Source of the DNA: Lentzea sp. NEAU-D7
Lineage (GTDB): Bacteria > Actinomycetota > Actinomycetes > Mycobacteriales > Pseudonocardiaceae
Assembly: GCF_026242055.1 (NCBI RefSeq)
Contig: NZ_JAPJDL010000030.1
Span: forward strand, 25,278-89,277
Direction: 5' to 3'
Length of the DNA: 64,000 bases
This document shows, piece after piece, positions 34,230-43,599 of this stretch (position 1 is the stretch's first letter; each line of letters opens with the position of its first letter). The notes under the pieces were generated by a model that was not told the origin of the DNA, did no database searches, and worked only from the letters and a program-made list of their open reading frames with translations. The position numbers and the translations under genes are program-made.

Positions 34230-35430
34230 ACAAGATGGCTTAATACGTCTGCGCCGGTCATGGTCTCCATGATGGTCAGGTCACTGTTCCAGTCAACTCC
34301 TCAAGGGCTTGCGGAGATTCTGTCGCACGTGTCGGGCAAGATCGGTGATATCAGTGACGAGCCGATCGCCGCGCTCGCCGGCTGCAGTTGCCAGGTCGAC
34401 GCGATCCAGGTCGTCATGAAGGACATCGTGGATCGCCTGGTCGAGTACGCGGAGATGGCCAAGCAGGCGCTCGACGGCCAGGCGCGGCCGGCGCCGGGTA
34501 AGCCGACGGGGTGGCGGGACCCAGGCGGTTCAACCAGGACTTCAGGCTGTGCCGCGACGGGGTGCACTGGAAAAGTGGATGTCCGTGTCCGGGTTGCCTG
34601 GCGGGCGCACGGGAGCCTCGGCCTGGCGATTTCCACTTCAGCAACGAGCCTGGTGTCGGTATAGGTGGAAGCGGGAGGTGCTCCTGTGGCTCCCGTCTCC
34701 GAGCTCGCCAACCTGCTCAGCCTTGCGTGGAAGCTGAGCGTCCAGATCGACGGCTCGGTTACGATCGTCGACTTCGACTCGTTCGCTGCCACGTGCGGAG
34801 CGAGGCTGGCCCTACGCGCTGTCGAGGACAAGATTCTCGCCGATGCGAACTCCGCGGCGCAGGTGGTTCAGTGCGACTGGGCAGGCGGCGCGACGTTGCG
34901 CATGCTGGCGTCGCCGTGTGGCTGACCTTTTCCGTCGAGGGGGTCGCTGAATTGACTGCGAAGGCGATCATCGCAGTGTCACCCGGTGTCGTGAGCTGCT
35001 GCAGCATCGACAGTCAGTTGCCGCTGCTCGCCGCACCGTACTTGAGGTGGGCGATCACCCGCGGAGTGCCGAGCGACTTCCTTCCCAGGCGTGGAGCGGT
35101 CAAAGTCCGATGGGAGGAAGTGGCGGATCCTGAAAACCACCGGGTCGCTGGATCGCAGCCAGATCAAGAAGCAGCTGGAGAAGGGTGGAGCCAGGGTCTC
35201 GGCCGAGTTCGGGTACGCGGTCTAGGAGATTTCGGCAGGAGCGGATGCCGGTGCACTCACCGACGCACTGGCCGCGATCGGCAAGGCCGAGCGCAGGGAG
35301 CTCAGATGTCACCTCATCGATGACAAGCTGTTGGTCCAGGAAGCGCCGCCGGCGAGTGGCGGCATCCACTACCTGCGTTGCTGCTCCAAGTGGCGCCCAG
35401 GGAGATCGAGGTCCGGACGCTGTCAGGGCA
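34230..35430 (+). pseudogene. Decayed unknown coding region
   Basis: Plausible protein segments lie on the plus strand in changing frames: I-A-A-L-A-G-C-S-C-Q-V-D-A-I-Q-V-V-M-K (34360-34420), then E-L-A-N-L-L-S-L-A-W-K-L-S-V-Q-I-D-G (34700-34755). Finally S-Q-I-K-K-Q-L-E-K-G-G-A-R-V-S-A-E-F-G, an in-frame TAG (35223-35225), and G-A-L-T-D-A-L-A-A-I-G-K-A-E-R-R run to about 35430. I do not recognise the family. It may be one or two genes. Confidence 0.35.
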
Positions 35431-35524
35431 AGCTCCAGGATCGCGTTCGGGCCTATGTCCGGACGGCCAGAGCGGGCAGCCTGCATCAGGTGAAACCTAC
35501 CAGATTCCGTTGACGGTAGCTGGG

Positions 35525-36895
35525 TCAGAGCAGTTCGGAGGCCTCGGTGAGCACCTTGCGCAGGATCTGCTCGATCTCGTTGAAGTGGGTCTGGTCGCAG
35601 ATGAGCGGCGGCGAGAACTGGATCACGGGTTCGGCGCGGTCGTCGGCGCGGCAGTACAGGCCCGCGTCGAAGAGCGCGGTCGACAGGAATCCTCGTAGGA
35701 CTCGTTCGGACTCGTCGGGGGTGAAGGTCTCGCGGGTGTTCTTGTCCCGTACCAGTTCAATGCCGTAGAAGTACCCGGCGCCGCGGACGTCGCCGACGAT
35801 CGGCAGGTCGCGGAGCTTGTCCAGAGTGGACTTGAAGGCGTTTTCGTTCGCCAGGACGTGCTCGTAGGTCCCATCTCGTCGCATCAGGTCGAGGTTGGCG
35901 AGTGCTACCGCGCAGGAGACGGGGTGGCCTCCGTACGTCGATCCGTGCAGGAACGTGGTCGTGCCCTTGCGGAACGGTTCCATGAGCCGGTCGCTCGCCA
36001 GCACTGCGCCGAGCGGGGCGTACCCGGACGTGAGTCCCTTGGCGACGGTGATCATGTCGGGTCGGTAGCCGTAGCGGTTCGCGCCGTAGTCGTGACCGAG
36101 TCTGCCGAAAGCGCAGATGACCTCGTCCGACACCAGCAGCACGTCGTGCTCGTCGCAGATCTCCCGTACCCGTTGGAAGTATCCGGGTGGCGGCACGAAG
36201 CAGCCGCCGGTGTTCTGGACCGGCTCCAGGAACACCGCGGCGACCGTGTCGGGACCCTCGAACTCGATGGCCTGGGCGATCTGGTCGGCGGCCCAGCGGC
36301 CGTAGGCCTCGTAGTCGTCCTGGTGCACCGGCGCGCGGTAGAAGTTGGTGTTCGGCACCTTGATCGCGCTCGGGACGAGCGGTTCGAAGTCCTGTTTGGC
36401 GGCGGGGATACCGGTGATCGACAGCGCTCCCTGCGACGTGCCGTGGTAGGCGAGCGAACGGCTGATCACCTTGTGCTTGCGTGGTTTCCCGGTCAGCTTG
36501 AAGTACTGCTTGGCGAGCTTCCACGCTGTCTCGACGGACTCGCCGCCGCTGACGGTGAAGAACACCCGGTTCAGGTCGCCTGGTGAGGTCTCCGTCATCC
36601 GCTCGGCCAGCTCGACAGCGCGGGGATGCGCGTAACCCCAGAGCGGGAAGTAGGCGAGCTCGGCGGTTTGACGGGCGGCGGCCTCTGCGAGCTCGGTCCG
36701 GCCATGGCCGACCTGGACCGCGAACAGTCCGGCGAGGCCGTCGAGGTACCGCCTGCCCTGCGCATCGAACACGTAGGCGCCCTCGCCTCGCACGATGACG
36801 GGCACCGGTGACCGCTCCAGGGAGGAGTGACGAGTGAAGTGCATCCAGAGGTGGTCTCCCGCCGAGCGGGACAGGGCTGCGGGCGTCAGCATCAT
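35525..36895 (-). CDS. Class III PLP-dependent omega-aminotransferase
   Basis: The 456-residue product is typical of class III aminotransferases: Y-L-D-G-L-A-G-L-F near the N-terminus, F-F-T-V-S-G-G-E-S-V-E-T-A (phosphate binding), S-L-A-Y-H-G-T-S, the PLP-contacting D-E-V-I-C-A-F-G-R, and the Schiff-base lysine in T-V-A-K-G-L-T-S-G-Y. Such enzymes move an omega-amino group (putrescine, beta-alanine, GABA and similar) to pyruvate or 2-oxoglutarate. It lies 79 bases downstream of an Lrp-type regulator on the same strand. With the divergent permease and aldehyde dehydrogenase it makes a compact amine-catabolism locus: import, deamination to an aldehyde, oxidation to the acid. The exact amine is not determined by the sequence. 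Confidence 0.92.
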   Translation of the reverse strand: MMLTPAALSRSAGDHLWMHFTRHSSLERSPVPVIVRGEGAYVFDAQGRRYLDGLAGLFAVQVGHGRTELAEAAARQTAELAYFPLWGYAHPRAVELAERMTETSPGDLNRVFFTVSGGESVETAWKLAKQYFKLTGKPRKHKVISRSLAYHGTSQGALSITGIPAAKQDFEPLVPSAIKVPNTNFYRAPVHQDDYEAYGRWAADQIAQAIEFEGPDTVAAVFLEPVQNTGGCFVPPPGYFQRVREICDEHDVLLVSDEVICAFGRLGHDYGANRYGYRPDMITVAKGLTSGYAPLGAVLASDRLMEPFRKGTTTFLHGSTYGGHPVSCAVALANLDLMRRDGTYEHVLANENAFKSTLDKLRDLPIVGDVRGAGYFYGIELVRDKNTRETFTPDESERVLRGFLSTALFDAGLYCRADDRAEPVIQFSPPLICDQTHFNEIEQILRKVLTEASELL

Positions 36896-36963
36896 GCCTC
36901 AGTTATCGCACAAATCCAGGGTGATCGCAACGGAATTCGCCGTGGCTGATGCCTCGTTCAACT

Positions 36964-36973
36964 GATATCGTTG
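36964..36973. promoter_or_regulatory. Repeated GATATCGTTG element upstream of the aminotransferase
   Basis: GATATCGTTG (36964-36973) is the exact reverse complement of CAACGATATC at 37565-37574. One copy lies 69 bases before the aminotransferase start and the other 43 bases before the permease start, so each promoter of the locus has one. They are candidate binding sites for the Lrp regulator encoded between them. Confidence 0.35.
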
Positions 36974-36974
36974 C

Positions 36975-37478
36975 TCAGCGGGTGCCCCATTGGTACGACT
37001 GCTTGCGCAGCTTGAGGTAGACCGAGGTCTCCACGTGGCGAACGCCGGGGATCGTCCTGATCCGGGACGAGATGAGCTCCAGCAGGCCCGCGTCGTCCTC
37101 GCAGATCGCTTCGCAGAGGATGTCGAAACGACCTGCGCAGACGACCACGTAGTTGATCTCGATCATCTCGGCCAGTGCGTCCGCCACCGGGTCGAGCGGG
37201 CCTTCGACGTTGATCGCGACCATCGCCTGGCGGAACAAGCCAACCTGCATTGGGTCGGTCACGGCGACGATCTGGATGACGCCGGCGTCGGAGAGACGCT
37301 GAATCCGTTGGCGCACCGCGGCTTCCGACAGTCCGACCGCTTTGCCGATGGCCGAGTACGGCCGCCGCCCGTCCTGTTGCAGCTGCTCGATGATCTTCTT
37401 GGCTGCGTCGTCGAGTGGTGCATGCACCTGAGGGCTCGGGTTGCTCGGTTTCACCCACGCATTATCGCCGCTGTTCAC
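36975..37478 (-). CDS. Lrp/AsnC-family transcriptional regulator
   Basis: The product has 167 residues. Its N-terminal winged HTH reads I-I-E-Q-L-Q-Q-D-G-R-R-P-Y-S-A-I-G-K-A-V-G-L-S (split over two helices), with the recognition helix A-A-V-R-Q-R-I-Q-R-L. The C-terminal ligand-binding RAM domain contains G-R-F-D-I-L-C-E-A-I and P-G-V-R-H-V-E-T. Lrp/AsnC proteins form octameric discs that sense amino acids or related metabolites. The start is ambiguous: the GTG at 37478 has no clear ribosome site, and another GTG lies at 37454. It sits between the aminotransferase (same strand) and the permease (divergent), and probably regulates both through the paired GATATCGTTG elements. Confidence 0.9.
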   Translation of the reverse strand: MNSGDNAWVKPSNPSPQVHAPLDDAAKKIIEQLQQDGRRPYSAIGKAVGLSEAAVRQRIQRLSDAGVIQIVAVTDPMQVGLFRQAMVAINVEGPLDPVADALAEMIEINYVVVCAGRFDILCEAICEDDAGLLELISSRIRTIPGVRHVETSVYLKLRKQSYQWGTR

Positions 37479-37564
37479 GCCGTCGCGAAGTCGGACACGG
37501 ATTGCGAAATACTGCTTGTCTAGCGGCGTGCTACCGCTATATTCGTTGGTTGATCATGTTGACA

Positions 37565-37574
37565 CAACGATATC
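37565..37574. promoter_or_regulatory. Repeated CAACGATATC element upstream of the permease
   Basis: This is the partner of the element at 36964-36973, in opposite orientation. It sits in the 138-base divergent region between the Lrp gene and the permease. An overlapping TTGACA at 37559-37564 resembles a -35 box for the permease, so binding here could control transcription. Confidence 0.35.
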
Positions 37575-37616
37575 CGTATTGGTTTAGTGCCTCGCATCAC
37601 GTTTAAGGAGGCGCTG

Positions 37617-38966
37617 ATGTCCGAAGTCGCGATACCGCCCGCGGTGCTTCCCAGATCGATCGGCGTTGTCGGAGGCACGCTGCTCACGCTGAGCTGTCTG
37701 ACCCCGGCCTCGTCGTTGTTCGTCGTGGTGCCGTCTCTGCTCAGCCACACGGGAACGGGGACGTTGCTCGTCATCGTCGTGGCCGCGGTTCTCTGCGCCG
37801 GCGTTGCGCTGTGCTACGCCGAGCTCGCGGCGCTCGTGCCGAGCGCCGGCGGTGAGTACGCCATGGCAGCGGTGCTGGCCGGAAGGTTCGCAGGGTGGCT
37901 GATGTTCGTGTTGTCGCTGGTGAGCGTCATGGTCATCCCGCCGATCATCGCGCTGGGCACCGCCGGCTACCTGGCCGCCGTCGTCGACGCGAGTCCGCAG
38001 GCCACGGGCGCGACGGTGATGGTCGTGGCCACCCTGACCGGTCTGCTCAACCTGCGCGCCAATGCCTGGATCACCGGGGTGTTCCTGGCCCTGGAGGTCG
38101 TGACCGTCGCGGTCGTGTCCTTCCTGGGCCTCGTTCACGTCGAACGTCCGTTATCCGTCCTCGTCGACCTGGAGGTCGGTCGAGCGGGCGCCGGAGTGGA
38201 CGCCCTGGCGATCATCACGGCGCTTGGAGGAGCGTTGTTCGTGCTGCAGGGTTTCACCTCGGCCGTCTACCTCTCGGAGGAGATGCGCGACCCGAGGCGC
38301 ACGGTCGTAAGGACCGTGATGTGGACGCTTGCGATCGGCGCCGGTCTCATCATGGCGCCAGTGCTCGCGATCATCCTGGGCGCGCCGGACATCGTGACGC
38401 TGAGCGGTGGCGACGTCGCGGGGATGACCGCAGGCTGGAGCAACAGCTGTATAGCGACGTTCGTGAGCTTGAGCATCGCCCTGGCGATCGCCAACGCGGT
38501 GATCGTGATAGTCATCCAGAACTCGCGGGTGCTGTTCGCCTCTGCCAGGGACCGGGCCTGGCCAGGGGTCGTGAGCAGGGCACTGGGTACGGTCAGCGGC
38601 CGGTTCGGCTCCCCCTGGGTCGCGACCCTGGCGGTGGGACTGGGCGGTGCCGCGTTGACGTTCGCGCCAGTCGAGACGTTGACCGGTGTGACGAGTGTCG
38701 TGGTCACCGCCACGTACCTAGGCGTCGCGGTCACCGCGCTGGTCGCCCGGCGGAGCCTGTTCACGGGGGCGCTCGCCTGGCGGATGCGGGGATGGCCCGT
38801 GCTCCCCGCCTTGATCAGTCTCGCGCTCGCGTGCGTCCTGGCCCAGCAGCGCGCCGCAGATCTGGTGATCGTTCTCGTGACCCTCATCCTGGCGAGCGGG
38901 TACTGGGTCACCTACCTCCGCCGCCGGCCCGCCGACCGGTGGATCGTCACAGTTGTTCCCGATTAG
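37617..38966 (+). CDS. APC-family amino acid/amine permease
   Basis: The 449-residue membrane protein has about 12 hydrophobic helices. The APC signature region shows G-V-V-G-G-T-L-L-T-L-S-C in helix 1, then Y-A-E-L-A-A-L-V-P-S-A-G-G-E-Y (helix 2 and loop). F-T-S-A-V-Y-L-S-E-E-M-R-D-P-R-R-T-V (helix 6 and loop) is a hallmark of amino acid/polyamine/organocation carriers. The ATG at 37617 is chosen for AAGGAGG five bases before it. It is the first gene of a two-gene unit with the aldehyde dehydrogenase 14 bases downstream. It presumably imports the amine that the divergent aminotransferase deaminates. Confidence 0.92.
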   Translation: MSEVAIPPAVLPRSIGVVGGTLLTLSCLTPASSLFVVVPSLLSHTGTGTLLVIVVAAVLCAGVALCYAELAALVPSAGGEYAMAAVLAGRFAGWLMFVLSLVSVMVIPPIIALGTAGYLAAVVDASPQATGATVMVVATLTGLLNLRANAWITGVFLALEVVTVAVVSFLGLVHVERPLSVLVDLEVGRAGAGVDALAIITALGGALFVLQGFTSAVYLSEEMRDPRRTVVRTVMWTLAIGAGLIMAPVLAIILGAPDIVTLSGGDVAGMTAGWSNSCIATFVSLSIALAIANAVIVIVIQNSRVLFASARDRAWPGVVSRALGTVSGRFGSPWVATLAVGLGGAALTFAPVETLTGVTSVVVTATYLGVAVTALVARRSLFTGALAWRMRGWPVLPALISLALACVLAQQRAADLVIVLVTLILASGYWVTYLRRRPADRWIVTVVPD

Positions 38967-38979
38967 ACGGAGAGTTTCC

Positions 38980-40410
38980 TTGCCCGACAAGAAGGTCTTC
39001 TACAATGTTGTCAACGGCGAGCGCGTCGAAGCCGCCGATGGAAGCACTCTTGACGTCGTGAACCCCGCCACCGGCCAGGTCTACGCCACCTCGCCGCTGT
39101 CCGGAAAGTCCGATGTGGACAACGCGTTCGCGGCGGCGAGGACCGCCTTCGAGACGTGGCGTGATGTCACACCCGCACGGCGGCAGCTGGCTCTGCTGCG
39201 GATCGCGGACGTGTTGGAGACCCACGCCGAGGAGCTCGTCTGTGCCGAAGCCGTGAACACCGGGAAGCCTCTCGCAGTGACCAGGGCGGAGGAACTGCCC
39301 GCCTGTGTGGACCACCTGAGGTTCTTCGCCGGGGCCGCTCGTGCGCTGGACGGAAGAGCGGCGGGGGAGTACCTCGACGGGTTCACCTCATACGTGCGTC
39401 GCGAACCTGTTGGCGTCTGCGCACAGGTGGCGCCGTGGAACTATCCGCTCATGATGGCGGTGTGGAAGATCGCGCCCGCGATCGCGGCCGGCAACACCGT
39501 GGTGCTCAAGCCTTCGGACACGACGCCCGCCACAACCGTGATGCTCGCCGAGCTGGTGGCGGACCTCCTGCCTCCAGGCGTGCTCAACGTGGTGTGCGGT
39601 GACCGGACGACCGGGAGGGCGCTGGTCGCTCATCGCGCCGCCGACATGGTGTCGATCACCGGGTCGGTGCGGGCGGGTGCGGAGGTCGCCGCTGCTGCGG
39701 CCGCCGATCTCAAACGAGTTCACCTGGAGCTCGGGGGCAATGCTCCGGTCGTCGTGTTCGACGATGCCGATGTCGACGCGGCGGCGACCGCCATCGCCGC
39801 CGCCGGGTTCTTCAACGCCGGTCAGGACTGCACAGCGGCCACACGGGTTCTGGTCTCCGACGACGTGCACGACGAGTTCGTGGTGGCCCTCGCCGACGCT
39901 GCTCGGCAGACCAGGACCGGCGCCCCGGACCAGGACGTCCACTACGGGGCACTCAACAGCGCGGCCCAGCTCGAGCGGGTGAGCGGGTTCGTCGCCCGTC
40001 TGCCGAGGCACGCCACCGTGGAAGCCGGCGGCCATCGCATCGGTGACCGCGGCTACTTCTACGCCCCGACCGTCGTCTCGGGCGTCCGGCCCGGCGACGA
40101 GATCGTCCGGGAGGAGGTGTTCGGCCCCGTCATCACCGTGCAGATGTTCACCGACGAGGCTGACGCCATCCGCGAGGCCAACGGCACCGACTACGCACTG
40201 GCCTCCTCGGTCTGGACCAGGGACCACGGTCGCGCCGCTCGCATGTCCCGCCGTCTCGACTTCGGTTGCGTCTGGATCAACTCGCACTTGCCGTTGGCGG
40301 CGGAGATGCCGCACGGGGGCTTCAAACACTCGGGCTACGGCAAGGACCTGTCCATGTACAGCTTGGAGGACTACACGCGTGTCAAGCACGTGATGTCCTC
40401 TTTGGACTGA
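38980..40410 (+). CDS. Aldehyde dehydrogenase (aminobutyraldehyde dehydrogenase-like)
   Basis: The 476-residue NAD(P)-dependent aldehyde dehydrogenase starts at the TTG at 38980 (GGAGAG nearby), which gives the family's usual Y-N-V-V-N-G-E-R beginning. It has the conserved active site: P-W-N-Y-P-L, the cofactor loop K-P-S-D-T-T-P, the general base in L-E-L-G-G-N-A-P and the nucleophile in N-A-G-Q-D-C-T-A-A-T-R. The C-terminus has F-K-H-S-G-Y-G-K-D-L. The N-x-G-Q-D-C-T-A form and overall sequence resemble gamma-aminobutyraldehyde dehydrogenase. It would oxidise the amino-aldehyde made by the aminotransferase to the acid. A clear terminator hairpin follows. Confidence 0.92.
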   Translation: MPDKKVFYNVVNGERVEAADGSTLDVVNPATGQVYATSPLSGKSDVDNAFAAARTAFETWRDVTPARRQLALLRIADVLETHAEELVCAEAVNTGKPLAVTRAEELPACVDHLRFFAGAARALDGRAAGEYLDGFTSYVRREPVGVCAQVAPWNYPLMMAVWKIAPAIAAGNTVVLKPSDTTPATTVMLAELVADLLPPGVLNVVCGDRTTGRALVAHRAADMVSITGSVRAGAEVAAAAAADLKRVHLELGGNAPVVVFDDADVDAAATAIAAAGFFNAGQDCTAATRVLVSDDVHDEFVVALADAARQTRTGAPDQDVHYGALNSAAQLERVSGFVARLPRHATVEAGGHRIGDRGYFYAPTVVSGVRPGDEIVREEVFGPVITVQMFTDEADAIREANGTDYALASSVWTRDHGRAARMSRRLDFGCVWINSHLPLAAEMPHGGFKHSGYGKDLSMYSLEDYTRVKHVMSSLD

Positions 40411-40417
40411 GTCTGTT

Positions 40418-40446
40418 CTTGCCGAGGCGGGTCTCGCCTCGGCAAG
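40418..40446 (+). terminator. Rho-independent-type hairpin after the aldehyde dehydrogenase
   Basis: CTTGCCGAGGCG (40418-40429) pairs perfectly with 40435-40446 around a five-base loop. It starts eight bases after the dehydrogenase stop. There is no U-tract, which is usual for actinomycete hairpin terminators. Confidence 0.8.
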
Positions 40447-40761
40447 TGGTCTCGTCGGCTGGGTGATGCGGGGGCATCAGATGATCATGCCGCTGTGGCT
40501 CGTTGTTGTAGTGGGACGCGATCGCCAGATACCGGTCCACCGGCGGGTTGGTGGTGTCCTGGGTGCGTCCGCTGTCACTCTTCCAACTTGAGGAGTTGAT
40601 TTGATCGTTCCAGGTGCCCCCTCGTGGGCGGTCGCAGGCTCGCAGATCGCGGGATCACGTGTTGTTCGACAGGTCAGCCTGTTGTGGAGCTCGAATCCGA
40701 AGTACGTGATCAGGCCGGGTAGGCGCCCTTCACGGTGCTGACATCCCTCGCAAGCTGTAGA
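40447..40761. other. Spacer between convergent operons
   Basis: No gene is supported. The minus-strand reading Y-N-N-E-P-Q-R-H near 40500 hints at an old transposase tail but is too short to call. Confidence 0.35.
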
Positions 40762-42276
40762 TCAACAGTTACGGCGCAGGACGGCACCGGACGTCCCCGG
40801 CAGCGACACGGAGGACACGGACCGCCCTGACTCGTCGGTGTAGGCGTCGCCCAGCGGGATCGTCGTGGCTGCCGCACCGGTCGGGTTCGAGTTCACGAGA
40901 ACCGCACCGCACTCGAAGTCCCTGCGGAACAGATTGTTGCCGACCGGCCGGTACGCGGCACGCGGTGAGCCGAGCGTCCAGCCGTACTCCGCTCGGTCCG
41001 GTGACGGGTCGCCGTAGCCGTCGGTCTCGGCGATGGGGGCGAAGGCACTGCGCGGACCGCTGACCATGAGGTAGCTCGCCAACGCGTACCGGAACGGGCG
41101 CGGCACGCCGCCGGTGAGATGCGGCTGCACCCAGGTGATCTTACCGCGAGCTTCGTTCGCGGAGACCTCCTTCAGCTGCCGGCTCCAGCCCTGATCGTAC
41201 TCCGGCAGCAGGTTCGTGTCGCTGAACGCAAGCCACCACTCGTCGAAACCACCGTCGAGGTGCTCCATGTAGGTCGTCCAGGCTCCGGTGAACAGCCGTG
41301 CGTTCGAGAGGTTCGCGACTGTTGTCAGCCCTGCTGCGGAGAGTCTGCTACCGACGTTGGCCAGCATGGTCGTGTAGGCGTTCTGGAACGAGCTGTCATC
41401 GGGGTACCTGGCCGGGCAAACACCGTCGTGGTAGCTGTCGCAGGAGAACAACGCGTTGTCGAGCAGCACTCCGTCGAACCCGGCTGCCGTGGTGGACGAG
41501 ATGACGTTGGCGATCCAGGCGTTCTGGTAGCCGGTGTTGCCGACGTCCATCTGCCAGTGCCCGGAGTAGCCGCTGTACTGGAGGCGTTGGCCCGTTGCGG
41601 TGGTGAGGAACCATTCGGGGTGTTTCCGCTCGGTGTCGCAATATCCGACGCCGGTGGGAAGCTGAGCGTCGTCCGTTCCGTTGCTGCAGGCGTAGCTGCG
41701 CGTCGAGGAGAGGTCCTTGTAGACGAAGACCTGAACACCAGGGCTGGCCGCCTTGATCTTCGCGATCATCGAGCTCTCCCACGCGTTGAGCACGATGTAG
41801 GCATGCCGACGTGCTTCGGCTTCGAGTTGTCCGTCGGGCACCGGCGTGCTGTTGAGGTGTAGCCAGAAGGACTGTGTGGACGGTGCGGACTGCGAGCGCG
41901 CGGTTGCGGCGGGTGTGGACGCGGTCGGCGCGGGAGGTTGCGCGGGTGCCGGCTCGGCCGGAGCAGCGGTAGTGGCTTGGGCCGAGCTCGTGTTCCGCGA
42001 GCCGAGCTGATTCACGGTCGAGAAGGCGTCGTTGAGCAGCGGCAGGTCCCTGATCGACGCGAGTCGTGACTCGTGGCCGCGCTCGTAGCTGGACGGAACG
42101 GGTCCGGAGTCCATCGCACCGCCGATGGACGTGGTGTCGCTGCGCACGGCAACGAGAGTTGCCGAAACCGTCGTGCACCACACGAGCACGGTAAGCAGTT
42201 GCGCCATCGCGAACCCGCGCACCAGCCGGCGGCCGAGAGGACCTGCCGTGTCCCGCCTTCGCGGCCTGAGCGCCAT
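40762..42276 (-). CDS. Secreted or membrane-anchored GHL15-family glycosidase-like protein
   Basis: The product has 504 residues. A basic N-terminus and one hydrophobic helix (A-Q-L-L-T-V-L-V-W-C-T-T-V) form a signal or anchor. A Pro/Ala/Thr linker (about 100-140) follows. The rest matches the hypothetical glycoside hydrolase family GHL15, a TIM-barrel group: V-F-V-Y-K-D-L-S, then H-P-E-W-F-L-T, M-D-V-G-N, G-F-D-G-V-L-L-D-N-A (strand with a probable catalytic Asp), and E-W-W-L-A-F-S-D. The C-terminus has a small beta domain ending R-R-N-C. Substrate is unknown; related proteins are thought to act on bacterial polysaccharides. It is monocistronic. Confidence 0.8.
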   Translation of the reverse strand: MALRPRRRDTAGPLGRRLVRGFAMAQLLTVLVWCTTVSATLVAVRSDTTSIGGAMDSGPVPSSYERGHESRLASIRDLPLLNDAFSTVNQLGSRNTSSAQATTAAPAEPAPAQPPAPTASTPAATARSQSAPSTQSFWLHLNSTPVPDGQLEAEARRHAYIVLNAWESSMIAKIKAASPGVQVFVYKDLSSTRSYACSNGTDDAQLPTGVGYCDTERKHPEWFLTTATGQRLQYSGYSGHWQMDVGNTGYQNAWIANVISSTTAAGFDGVLLDNALFSCDSYHDGVCPARYPDDSSFQNAYTTMLANVGSRLSAAGLTTVANLSNARLFTGAWTTYMEHLDGGFDEWWLAFSDTNLLPEYDQGWSRQLKEVSANEARGKITWVQPHLTGGVPRPFRYALASYLMVSGPRSAFAPIAETDGYGDPSPDRAEYGWTLGSPRAAYRPVGNNLFRRDFECGAVLVNSNPTGAAATTIPLGDAYTDESGRSVSSVSLPGTSGAVLRRNC

Positions 42277-42479
42277 GTCGACCTCCGGAGAGAAGCGGGC
42301 GAACGCGGCCCGAAGGACTGGTAGGCGGGCGGTTCATTGCCAGGAAGACGTTAAGCGAGCCGATCGATCCAGTTGTTTCCTCCGAGAGCTACCCGTTCGG
42401 GCCGTTCGGATGCGGGTCATGCCAGTTGCCGGGTCGGGCGAACGCCGCGCCCGTTCAGGTGCCGATCCGGCCCCAGAAC

Positions 42480-43418
42480 TTGTGACTCCGCGGTGCTCAA
42501 CGTCTCTCATGAGGATCGGCGTGGTGGGCGCAGGTGCGATAGCGGTGTGCCTGCTCGACGCGCTGTCCAGGTCCACCTCCGTGCCGCGCAGGTGACGAAG
42601 TTCGGCGACTCGGACGTGCTGTGGCGGGGTCGCGCGTGCCGGCATGACCTGGAAGCGGCACGCATCAACACGCCGCCGCGGATCATGTACGCGCAGAGGG
42701 GACCCCCGCGCATCTCAGTGCTGGCCGCGCAGGGACGAGTACAAGATCGATCCCTGGCTCAGTTCCCCGATCGTGTCGCGATCCGGATACGGGATCTGTC
42801 TCGAGGAGTGAGCGAGGACCGCGATCACCATTCTGGGGGCAGCGCGGCTGGCCAGCGCGGATGGTCGACGAACGGGTGGCCGGCTGGGGACCGCTGCGAC
42901 CTGTGAGCGGGAAGGTGTTCACCGTTGATCACACGGTGCTGTAGGTCGGGCCAGAAACCCCTCCTGGCCACTGCGCCCTGGCGGGACTGCCGGCTACGTG
43001 GCGGATCCGTTCCCCTCAAGGTCGAGCTGATCCCGATCCGCCGCGGTGCGACGGTGGCGGGTTACCGGGCAGCAGCAGGCCCGACGTCGGGAAAGTGTTG
43101 TGCACCTTGGAGGAACGCGAACACACCGGAGTGATTTCACTGGTGCGGATGATCTTCGGGGTGGAGGATGCGGTGCTGAAGCTGCGCAGGCATCTCGCCG
43201 AGATCGATGACGACCGCAGGCGCGCAAGGTTCTGGTCAGGACTGCGCACGCGCTCATCGGCCGACGTGGCCACTGCTGACGGCCTCCGACCGATGGTTCC
43301 AGTCGAACGACGTCCGGCGGATCTCGATGTTCTGCGCGCCGATGGTCCCGATTGAAGCGGACGTCGCGGTGAGGAAGTTCGACAGCGCCCAGCTGCGCCT
43401 GAACGGTGGTGTTCGCTG
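42480..43418 (+). pseudogene. Decayed genes, first with an N-terminal Rossmann start
   Basis: At 42510 an ATG opens R-I-G-V-V-G-A-G-A-I-A-V-C-L-L-D-A-L, a dinucleotide-binding start (GxGxxA), but the frame closes after 29 codons. Further plausible pieces on the same strand are G-K-V-F-T-V-D-H-T-V-L, L-E-E-R-E-H-T-G-V-I-S-L-V-R-M (43107-43151), and V-R-R-I-S-M-F-C-A-P-M-V-P-I-E-A-D up to 43416. These are separated by frameshifts. I cannot name the families. Confidence 0.4.
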
Positions 43419-43592
43419 ATGTGGAGGTTTCGGATCGAGACTGACCGTGAGTTCACCGCCGATCACGTCGTCACCGCGGTCAACGTGGTGCCTCGGTCGG
43501 GTCTCACCCATCACCGGGAACGCGTGATGTCCGCCAGCCTGGAGGAGTGTCTCGCGATCATGTGCGGTGAGCGTTCCGGGCGCTGGACGTAG
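43419..43592 (+). CDS. 57-residue hypothetical protein, coupled to the decayed upstream gene
   Basis: The ATG overlaps the stop of the preceding reading (TGATG at 43417-43421), a common translational-coupling arrangement. The product begins W-R-F-R-I-E-T-D-R-E-F-T and ends E-C-L-A-I-M-C-G-E-R-S-G-R-W-T, with two Cys and two adjacent His in the middle. No family is recognised. Because the upstream gene is broken, expression is doubtful. Confidence 0.35.
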   Translation: MWRFRIETDREFTADHVVTAVNVVPRSGLTHHRERVMSASLEECLAIMCGERSGRWT

Positions 43593-43599
43593 GGCGCCC

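Noticed and set aside
34511..35323. 270-codon plus-strand reading in the 34-35 kb decayed region
   Set aside because: The protein-like segments I trust (34360-34420, 34700-34755, 35150-35300) lie in other frames; this reading is mostly Arg-rich.
37895..39061. 388-codon plus-strand reading within the permease
   Set aside because: It is out of frame with the hydrophobic permease and consists of Arg/Gly/Asp-rich sequence; the permease frame has a Shine-Dalgarno site and 12 helices.
39388..40389. 333-codon minus-strand reading opposite the aldehyde dehydrogenase
   Set aside because: It is a shadow of the real plus-strand gene, which has full family motifs; the antisense product has low-complexity Gly/Val/Asp/His composition.
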